Position numbers and translations under genes: made by a program
Notes under the pieces: model-generated
Databases searched by the model: none
Seen by the model: the letters and a program-made list of their open reading frames with translations, nothing else
What the model was told of the DNA's origin: nothing
Part shown: positions 1 through 5,409 of the stretch, piece by piece
Layout of the letters: each line of letters begins with the position of its first letter
Numbering within the stretch: the stretch's first letter is position 1
Origin: an uncultured Prevotellaceae bacterium
GTDB lineage: Bacteria > Bacteroidota > Bacteroidia > Bacteroidales > Bacteroidaceae
DNA: 6,851 nucleotides
Direction of reading: 5' to 3'
NCBI GenBank assembly: GCA_946405695.1
Contig: CAMJIA010000073.1
Span: 1 to 6,851, forward strand

Positions 1-557
1 TTGTAACGACCATCGATAACGACGTTGTCAGTCTCGTAAGAGAGGCCAAGGGGAATAGACAGGTCGAAAGACTTGCAGGCGTCTTTAAAGTCATCGTCTT
101 GATTTGGAGTAATGCCAATGCCGTCAACCTTTTTCGTGGCACTCAGCAGGAAGCCGGGCTGGATACCAGCCTTGATGGCAAAACCCTTGGCAAGATAGTA
201 GTTGGCAACGATGGGGATGTTCAGGTAACCGAGTTTATCCTGGTTTTTGTCCCAACCGACGGTGTTGAAGCCATCAGTAGACTTGACTTCTCCATAATCA
301 CAGCCCTGACGTGAATAGAGGAGTCCTGCTGCCAACGAGAATTTCTCTGTCAAGCCATACTCGGCCTCAACGCCCACGGCAAAGTCAACCATAAAATTGG
401 CATTCTCCGTAGAAGTGCCAACAACAATCTTTGCACCAGTGATGTTAGTAACGTTCATACCGATTTTGGGCTGAAGAGTAAGCTGACCCACTTCGTTCTG
501 TGCACTTGCAGTCAGGCAGGCTACTGCCATCACTGCGATCATCATCATCTTTTTCAT
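1..557 (-). CDS. Porin-family outer-membrane beta-barrel protein, C-terminus cut by window edge
   Basis: The frame is open from an ATG at 557-555 to the window edge and gives 185 residues with no stop. The N-terminus is a Sec signal peptide: Lys-Lys, a Met/Ala/Val-rich core, then ASA before Gln20, which suggests signal peptidase I cleavage after residue 19. The rest alternates hydrophobic and polar residues as in a small beta-barrel, with landmarks of the Bacteroidetes 'outer membrane protein beta-barrel domain' family: 'KIGMNVTN' near residue 31, 'YLNIPIVANYYL' at 111-122, 'AGIQPGFLLSA' at 130-140 and 'PLGLSYE' at 169-175. Family members often have about 200 residues or slightly more, so probably only the last strands are missing. 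The start is 42 bp downstream of the C10 protease stop on the same strand, with no Shine-Dalgarno but an A/T-rich leader, so it may be the last gene of that operon or have its own weak promoter. The substrate or ligand cannot be told from sequence. Cys14 does not sit in a convincing lipobox. Confidence 0.85.
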   Translation of the reverse strand, partial: MKKMMMIAVMAVACLTASAQNEVGQLTLQPKIGMNVTNITGAKIVVGTSTENANFMVDFAVGVEAEYGLTEKFSLAAGLLYSRQGCDYGEVKSTDGFNTVGWDKNQDKLGYLNIPIVANYYLAKGFAIKAGIQPGFLLSATKKVDGIGITPNQDDDFKDACKSFDLSIPLGLSYETDNVVIDGRY

Positions 558-580
558 TGTCTTTTTGAATTTAATTGGTT

Positions 581-588
581 AAAATATA
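581..588 (-). promoter_or_regulatory. Weak candidate -7 box for the barrel protein gene
   Basis: Read on the minus strand, positions 588-581 are TATATTTT, one mismatch from the Bacteroidetes -7 consensus TAnnTTTG. It lies 23 bp upstream of the barrel protein ATG, a suitable distance. The 42-bp gap is very A/T-rich, so such a match is easily found by chance, and there is no TTTG-like -33 box about 19-21 bp further upstream. It could be an internal promoter that uncouples the barrel gene from the protease, or nothing. Confidence 0.2.
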
Positions 589-599
589 ATGTTGAATTA

Positions 600-3410
600 T
601 TAATAGACGACCTTACGTCCGTTGGTGATGTAAATACCCTTCTTCAGAGGTGAGACGCGACGACCCTGCAGGTCATAGACATCACTATTCACTTTTTCAC
701 TATTCACTAGCGTAGCGTCGCTAATGCCCGTTGCTCCGTCGTTAACGATGCTGAGAGTGGTCACGGCAGGGTTGAAGGCGACAGGCTTGAAGTAGGCACG
801 GAAGGCACCACAGCCATTACCCAACACGAAACTGTCACCCGCTGCGTTCAGCGTATAGATATTCTCCGTGCTGACAGCGCTGGTGCAACCCTTGAGAATG
901 TAGTTCGCGGCAGTGAATGGGCTCACGTCATCAGCCACGTGGATGGTGGTGTTCTCGCCAACGAACTTGATGGTCTTGTCACTCAGGTCGCTAGGCATAG
1001 CAATGATATAAGGTGTGTTGGCCGCTACATAGTCGTTCGCATCGTAGTCGATGTACACCTTATCGATGTCGTCGCCTGTGAAGCGCTTCAGCCAGAATCG
1101 GCCATTGTCATCGGTACTGCTGTGACGCCAGTCAATCGTCTCGCCATCTGCTGTCACCTTGGTAGCTTTGAAGGGTAGCATGAGGGTGTTCCAGCCTTTG
1201 GTGCAGTCGCCCTGCTTCACGTTGCCATAAGTAAACTCCACCTTCTCAGCCGTGAAGTTCACTGGCGGCAGGAAGTTCTGACCGTCTGTCAGCGTGATGC
1301 TCTCGGCAGTATAGTTGCCATTGCCGTCACCCCTTACGACGTTAGTCAGTCCTGCGGGCACGGTCTCTCCTGCTCCCAGGATATACAGTGTATTAGGATT
1401 GCTGTTCTTTTCAACCGTCTGTACGTTACAACCCATCAGGTTTACCGACGTAGCATTGTCAGGAACGTGGAAGGTGGCAGTGACTTTGGAGACTGTTGTG
1501 TTACCCTCGCCGTCGGCAACAATAATAGCCGGACGGCACTCCATGAGACCAGAATCATGCCAATCATTCCATGCACCATACTGAAAGTATCTATAGGTAA
1601 CGATATATTTTTCGCCATACGTGAGTCCGGTTGCTCTGAAAGGAATACTCACACTGCCCTTCGCAGGGATATTGTATATCTTATTCGTTCTTCTTATCAA
1701 ACGATAATTCTTGTCATGCACATTATACACATCTATCAGTATATCCCCTGAATAGTTGGATTCCGTCTCGTTCTTAAAGGTTAATACACCCTCCAATATG
1801 CTGGAATAGAAGACCTCCGTGTCGTCAACATTTTCATAATTACTGATAACAGCACCAGCATATGTCAAATCCATATTATCTGTGGTAGCGGCACCGCTTC
1901 CAGTCACTGAAAGTTCAAGGACTTGTTCGCCCCAACAGTAATACATTTCGTCCATAACGACAGCAACACAGAGCTTGTAGTCATGAGTTTCGTCTTTGGG
2001 AGTAAACTTGATCACACAGTTTCCTAGCTGACCTGCAGGAATCGAAGCCATTGTGCTTGCAACCACTCCATAACTGTCTTCACTGGCATCCAGAAGAGCT
2101 ACTTCTCCATCAAACGATTTACTACAGCGATTAATGAATGGTATCGTCACTTCTACCGATTCGCCACCAGTAATCTCGTTTTTATCCATGGTAACAATGC
2201 TAATCAGCAAACTATTAAAATCATATGGCTCCAGCTGCAGCACATCGCCAAGGTCTTCGCCCGTCTTTTGGATACCCACTATCGCATAGTGGCCTATACA
2301 ATAGCCACCTTCAGAATTGACGCCACCAATGCCTTCTGCATCAGGATCAAGGGCAGAGAGCTTGAAGAAGTTGTCGCTCAGGCCACCCCAGCCCCAGTTG
2401 ATGTGGAAGAAGTCCTCACCCTGGTAGCCGTCACAGACAAACTGATGTCCTGCCCCTGACAGCTTGCCACCTCTATAGCAGATGACACGGCCCAGGCTCA
2501 ACTCATGATACATCATATCTATCCAGTCTGCATAGGAATAGTCGGAACGGGTTTCGCAAGTAACGGTTTCGTCGTAGCCGAAGAAAGCCTTCAGGGCATC
2601 AGCAACAGCAAAAGGATCTGAGTTCGACTCTGGCCCGTAGTCCATCTTGAGGGATACACCACAGTACTTCATCAACTGGGCAACGGCTTCGGCGGCCTCG
2701 CCAGTATCGCCGGCATTGTAAACAGGTGACATCTTATACCAATCGATGGGGGTGCCTGCAGCGATGCCATCAATTTCAAGACTACGAGTCTCAGTGGTAT
2801 AACCAGGAATATCGGTTGTTGTGTAGGTCGTAGTAGAACCCGCACGCATCTCTGTGTAATACATACACTGCGCCATGCCCGTAGCGACACAGCCCGTAGC
2901 ACACTTCGCACCCTCCGCATATTCCGGACAGAGGTCGTTATACGGCGAATTCTGATTCCAAAGGGTCTGCATCAGAGGCTCAATGGGTGTCTTCATATTA
3001 CTTTTTGCACGTCGCAGACGGGGCACTGCCTTTATCGCGTGCTCTTTCGCCCATGCTATCTCGTCGGCATAGCCCTGCAGCCACGCACGCATGTTCTCTG
3101 GCATGTTCTCTATGTCTAACGAACCATGCTCTCCATAGCCCAGCACAGGTACGGCACAGTCGTCGTTGCTCACGATGACATAGCCGCCGTCACTCTTCAG
3201 CACGTTAAACACATAGAGGTCGCTGACGCGTCCGGCCAGCTCCATCTGTGGAGCCACAGCAGGAGCCTGCATGCCCTTTCCCCCATGCTGCATCTTTTTC
3301 ACCATGAACTGGCGGGCCTCTTGCAAAGCCTGCTCGGGAGTAATGTCAGCAGCCTGCGCCCACAGTCCCGTGAAAGATGCCAAGACAAGAAGTAACAGAA
3401 TTCGTTTCAT
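600..3410 (-). CDS. Secreted C10-family (streptopain/interpain-like) cysteine protease with multidomain C-terminus and T9SS-type sorting tail
   Basis: This 936-residue protein is a predicted extracellular papain-like cysteine endopeptidase. Residues 1-20 are a signal peptide (Lys-Arg, a leucine-rich core, cleavage near AQA). Residues 21 to about 140 fit the Spi-type propeptide that keeps C10 zymogens inactive. The mature catalytic domain (about 141-385) opens with 'PLMQTLWNQNSPYN', as in streptopain. It carries the nucleophile Cys174 in 'ATGCVATGMAQ', His322 in 'GAGHQFVCDGY', and Asn338-Trp339 in 'FHINWGWGG'. The His-to-Asn spacing of 16 equals that of SpeB (His340, Asn356), so the active site looks complete. 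Residues about 390-500 and 510-630 resemble Ig-like beta modules. Residues about 640-890 form a further beta-rich region with 'GWNTLMLPF', a phrase common in Prevotella surface proteins. Residues 910-936 ('VYDLQGRRVSPLKKGIYI') resemble a type A type IX secretion signal. The closest characterised relative by architecture is interpain A of Prevotella intermedia, which attacks host proteins. The gene starts 21 bp after the regulator stop, so co-transcription is likely. Substrate unknown. Confidence 0.93.
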   Translation of the reverse strand: MKRILLLLVLASFTGLWAQAADITPEQALQEARQFMVKKMQHGGKGMQAPAVAPQMELAGRVSDLYVFNVLKSDGGYVIVSNDDCAVPVLGYGEHGSLDIENMPENMRAWLQGYADEIAWAKEHAIKAVPRLRRAKSNMKTPIEPLMQTLWNQNSPYNDLCPEYAEGAKCATGCVATGMAQCMYYTEMRAGSTTTYTTTDIPGYTTETRSLEIDGIAAGTPIDWYKMSPVYNAGDTGEAAEAVAQLMKYCGVSLKMDYGPESNSDPFAVADALKAFFGYDETVTCETRSDYSYADWIDMMYHELSLGRVICYRGGKLSGAGHQFVCDGYQGEDFFHINWGWGGLSDNFFKLSALDPDAEGIGGVNSEGGYCIGHYAIVGIQKTGEDLGDVLQLEPYDFNSLLISIVTMDKNEITGGESVEVTIPFINRCSKSFDGEVALLDASEDSYGVVASTMASIPAGQLGNCVIKFTPKDETHDYKLCVAVVMDEMYYCWGEQVLELSVTGSGAATTDNMDLTYAGAVISNYENVDDTEVFYSSILEGVLTFKNETESNYSGDILIDVYNVHDKNYRLIRRTNKIYNIPAKGSVSIPFRATGLTYGEKYIVTYRYFQYGAWNDWHDSGLMECRPAIIVADGEGNTTVSKVTATFHVPDNATSVNLMGCNVQTVEKNSNPNTLYILGAGETVPAGLTNVVRGDGNGNYTAESITLTDGQNFLPPVNFTAEKVEFTYGNVKQGDCTKGWNTLMLPFKATKVTADGETIDWRHSSTDDNGRFWLKRFTGDDIDKVYIDYDANDYVAANTPYIIAMPSDLSDKTIKFVGENTTIHVADDVSPFTAANYILKGCTSAVSTENIYTLNAAGDSFVLGNGCGAFRAYFKPVAFNPAVTTLSIVNDGATGISDATLVNSEKVNSDVYDLQGRRVSPLKKGIYITNGRKVVY
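682..708 (-). repeat. Two-copy 12-bp direct repeat (period 15) inside the protease gene
   Basis: TCACTATTCACT on the plus strand occurs at 682-693 and again, identically, at 697-708 with TTT between. On the coding strand this is AGTGAATAGTGA twice. It translates to 'VNSEKVNSD' (residues 902-910), the linker just before the sorting tail. The 15-bp period keeps the reading frame, so copy-number change by slippage would add or remove five residues harmlessly. Only two copies are present. Confidence 0.7.
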
Positions 3411-3431
3411 ATATAAATGGTAATTGTCAAG

Positions 3432-5027
3432 TTATTTCCTTGCTGCCCTACGATAATCCGAGGGTGACATGCCGTAGGCATCGCTGAAGATGCGGAAGAA
3501 CGAGCTGCGCGAGAAGCCGGAGAGTTCGGCAATGACCGTTATAGAATCATCGGTAGTAGCCAGCAGATGTGCGGCATAGCGCAGACGGTACTCGTTGAGG
3601 AAGGCGTTGACGCTCTTACCGTCAGTACAAGCACTGATGGCATCGGTGACGTAGTGCTCGTTGGTTCCAAGAAGCTGGGCCAGGCGGATGCGATCCATAT
3701 CGGTGTCGGTATAGATATGGTCTGGAGCTTCCATGAGGTCGCAGATACGGCAGAAGAGCTGCTGATTGGCTGTCAGCTTCTCTTGAGGTTCAGCTTTCAG
3801 CTGCACGATGGCCTGCTGTTCCTCGCGTTCGCGCTGTTCAATCTCGGCCAACAGACGGCGGTTCTTCTCAAGGAGTTCCTTATTATATTTTCGCGTACGC
3901 CAGAACAGGTAACCGATGAGTAGGATGACCAGGATAGCAGCGGCAAGCAATACACGATGGATACGTGTCTCGCTTTTAGCATCGTTCAACGCCAGTTCCT
4001 TCTCATGGGTCTGGTAGATGACCACCAACTCAGCAGCATCGTTTTGCTTCTGCCAGACGAGGGCAGAGTCGATGGCAGCGCTGACACTGTCGGCAAGTAC
4101 CAAAGCATCGGCGTTGCGGCCAGCCTTGCGGTAGGCCATATAGCGGGGAGAGAGACGGGTAGCGATGTTGTCGAAAGTCATCTTGGCGCCGTCGGTAGTC
4201 AAGTAGGTGCTGTCGAGTTGCTCATACCAGTAGGCAGCCTCGTCGTAGCGACCAGCAGCCATCAGGTATTCGGCAGCTGCGGTGTAGCCATTGGGCTCCA
4301 TCAGACGACTACGGGGAATAGCAGCATAAGTAGCTTGAGCTTCGGCAGCGTGACCAGATTCTTGTAAGAGCAATGCCCGTTGGAGTGCCACATGGCCTTT
4401 CCATTCCTCAATCAGCAGCGAGTCGTCATGCTCTTGCTCGGCAAGGGAAAGCCCTTGTGCGCAGCGGTCAAGCCATGCCATTGCCCCTTCGATGTCTCCC
4501 GATGTGTGGTGAATAGAGGCTATGTTCATACAGGCCCAGGCCATACTCCACCCTCTTCGTTTCACATTTTCGAGATCCTGTTCTGTTACCTCGTAGGCTT
4601 TCTGTCCCATGAGTTTTGCCTCGTTGTACTGATGCAACTGAAGATGGACATCTGCCATGAGCATCAGCAAAGCAGATTCTACCCCTTTGGGGAATGCTTC
4701 GTTTCCTTCTGCCTGATGCAGCAGATCGGTGATGACACTCAGGGCACCTTCAGTATCACCCCGACCCAAGCGCAAACAAGCCCAGCGGTAGCCCGCATCG
4801 GCATAGTGATACCAGTCTTGTGCCGGGTTTCGTGCAAAGCCTTGATAAGCCTTCCGATAGTAATGCTCCGCTATCTTCATCTGCCACCCTTGGTCGTAGG
4901 CGCGTCCACGCTCATAGTCCGCCATTGCCGGACTACTCACGTCGTCCTTCGTCTCGCTGCTATGAGTGCAAGCTGCCACCATGGCTAGCACGGCGCATAA
5001 TATAATAAGGTAAATCCTTTGCTTCAT
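3432..5027 (-). CDS. Membrane-anchored one-component regulator: periplasmic TPR sensor, one TM segment, cytoplasmic AraC-type HTH
   Basis: This 531-residue protein probably carries an envelope signal directly to DNA without a kinase. Residues 1-20 are a signal sequence ending in 'MVAAC', a fair lipobox with Cys20. Residues about 35-345 are helical and TPR-like, with pairs such as 'ADYERGRAYDQGWQMKIAEHYYRKAY' split here over 36-61, 'HQYNEAKLMGQKAYE' at 132-146, 'IASIHHTSGDIEGAMAWL' at 169-186 and 'YLMAAGRYDEAAYWYEQL' at 254-271. Residues about 357-376 are a membrane span followed by Arg/Lys (cytoplasmic side). Residues about 379-412 are a charged coiled coil, suited to dimerisation. The C-terminus, about 421-531, is an AraC/XylS-type domain: first helix-turn-helix near 'RLAQLLGTNEHYVTDAISA' (448-466), second at 497-527 with 'IAELSGFSRSSFFRIF' and the family signature 'YGMSPSDYRR'. 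The start has no Shine-Dalgarno. It lies 27 bp after the small membrane protein gene and ends 21 bp before the C10 protease, which makes that protease its likely target. The signal sensed is unknown. Confidence 0.9.
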   Translation of the reverse strand: MKQRIYLIILCAVLAMVAACTHSSETKDDVSSPAMADYERGRAYDQGWQMKIAEHYYRKAYQGFARNPAQDWYHYADAGYRWACLRLGRGDTEGALSVITDLLHQAEGNEAFPKGVESALLMLMADVHLQLHQYNEAKLMGQKAYEVTEQDLENVKRRGWSMAWACMNIASIHHTSGDIEGAMAWLDRCAQGLSLAEQEHDDSLLIEEWKGHVALQRALLLQESGHAAEAQATYAAIPRSRLMEPNGYTAAAEYLMAAGRYDEAAYWYEQLDSTYLTTDGAKMTFDNIATRLSPRYMAYRKAGRNADALVLADSVSAAIDSALVWQKQNDAAELVVIYQTHEKELALNDAKSETRIHRVLLAAAILVILLIGYLFWRTRKYNKELLEKNRRLLAEIEQREREEQQAIVQLKAEPQEKLTANQQLFCRICDLMEAPDHIYTDTDMDRIRLAQLLGTNEHYVTDAISACTDGKSVNAFLNEYRLRYAAHLLATTDDSITVIAELSGFSRSSFFRIFSDAYGMSPSDYRRAARK

Positions 5028-5054
5028 TCACACACACTTTTGAGTGCAACACAC

Positions 5055-5243
5055 CTAAACGATTCCTGCTTTCCTCATCTTCTTGCGCAGCTCTTCGTTC
5101 TGTCGGATGAAACGCTCGATGAAGACATTTTGGTCACCAATACGCCAACGCTGGTAAATGATGATGGCCACAAGCACAAGTGCCACCACGATAAGTGTAG
5201 CGGTGACGGCAACTGTGAGAACAAGTGTTATATCCATACGCAT
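5055..5243 (-). CDS. Small single-span inner-membrane protein, unknown function (62 aa)
   Basis: I do not recognise a family. The protein has a very short N-terminus, a continuous hydrophobic stretch at residues 5-30 (Leu/Val/Ala/Ile with few Thr, ending in Tyr30) and a 32-residue polar tail rich in Arg, Lys, Glu and Asn ('RWRIGDQNVFIERF', 'NEELRKKMRKAG'). By the positive-inside rule the tail is cytoplasmic and could form a short amphipathic helix or coiled coil. Reality is supported by the membrane-protein composition, by a strong promoter box ending 20 bp upstream of the ATG, and by its place as first gene of the operon, 27 bp before the regulator. Met3 is an alternative start. It may modulate the regulator, whose own membrane span and coiled coil could offer a partner, but this is inference from position only. 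A plus-strand frame overlapping it has no such support. Confidence 0.72.
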   Translation of the reverse strand: MRMDITLVLTVAVTATLIVVALVLVAIIIYQRWRIGDQNVFIERFIRQNEELRKKMRKAGIV

Positions 5244-5263
5244 TATTGATTTGATTTCGACTG

Positions 5264-5271
5264 CAAAGATA
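5264..5271 (-). promoter_or_regulatory. Bacteroidetes-type -7 promoter box for the small protein / regulator / protease operon
   Basis: Minus-strand positions 5271-5264 read TATCTTTG, an exact match to the Bacteroidetes sigma-ABfr -7 consensus TAnnTTTG. The box ends 20 bp before the ATG at 5243, implying a leader of roughly 10-15 nt. The expected -33 TTTG is poor: 19 bp upstream the sequence is ACTG (5294-5291), part of the promoter-proximal direct repeat. A good -7 box with a poor -33 box is what an activator-dependent promoter would look like. It is the only strong promoter match I see in the 166-bp gap. Confidence 0.75.
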
Positions 5272-5290
5272 AACAGTATTCATGAAATAA

Positions 5291-5331
5291 CAGTCCCATA
5301 CTAGGAAAAAAGAGTCTCAAAATAGGAAAAA
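5291..5331 (-). promoter_or_regulatory. Tandem direct repeat, likely operator of the operon promoter (AraC-type half-sites)
   Basis: On the minus strand two 20-bp units follow each other with a 21-bp period: 5331-5312 and 5310-5291. Both begin TTTTTCCTA and end with GACT plus one base. They agree at 16 of 20 positions, the differences being at unit positions 10, 12, 15 and 20. Twenty-one base pairs is two helical turns, so both units present the same face of the DNA, as do the araI1/araI2 half-sites bound by AraC. The proximal unit ends 19 bp before the -7 box, overlapping the expected -33 position, as expected for an activator that touches RNA polymerase. The regulator encoded second in this operon is the natural candidate to bind here. 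Another regulator cannot be excluded. Confidence 0.55.
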
Positions 5332-5364
5332 GTAAGCCTGGCAGAAGTTGTCAGGCTTATTTTT
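5327..5364 (-). terminator. Rho-independent-type terminator hairpin after the S41 peptidase gene
   Basis: The arms TAAGCCTG (plus 5333-5340) and CAGGCTTA (5352-5359) are perfect 8-bp complements, extended inward by a C:G pair after a mismatch, with a small loop. A-runs and T-runs flank the stem (5327-5331 and 5360-5364), giving a U-tract after the hairpin in either direction. On the minus strand the hairpin begins about 45 nt after the S41 stop and is followed by CTTTTT. It therefore separates the S41 unit from the downstream operon. The minus-strand T-run is also the first part of the distal operator repeat. Confidence 0.7.
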
Positions 5365-5409
5365 CCCGATGAAATGGGCGATTTTTGTCAAGCTGGCATA
5401 CTCTGAAAA

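Noticed and set aside
682..708. Direct repeat as a CRISPR or mobile-element end
   Set aside because: Only two 12-bp copies 3 bp apart, inside a coding frame, with no spacer, inverted repeat or transposase.
708..723. Short inverted repeat TAGCG ... CGCTA inside the protease gene
   Set aside because: Only five paired bases within a coding region, with no U-tract; expected by chance.
3957..4367. Plus-strand frame of 136 codons opposite the regulator gene
   Set aside because: Antisense to the TPR region of the regulator, with no family features; a shadow of the real gene.
4380..4988. Plus-strand frame of 202 codons opposite the regulator gene
   Set aside because: It lies entirely antisense to a well-supported regulator, has no recognisable domain or promoter, and its composition (many Cys, His, Pro, Ser) is typical of a mirror frame.
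5028..5054. CA/GT-rich stretch before the regulator start as a phase-variable microsatellite or ribosome binding site
   Set aside because: Only about four to five CA units with interruptions, and no purine-rich Shine-Dalgarno; too short to support slippage control.
5019..5249. Plus-strand frame of 76 codons covering the small membrane protein gene
   Set aside because: His/Cys-rich with no domain and no promoter, and it overlaps the regulator start. The minus-strand frame here has a membrane span and an upstream consensus promoter box.
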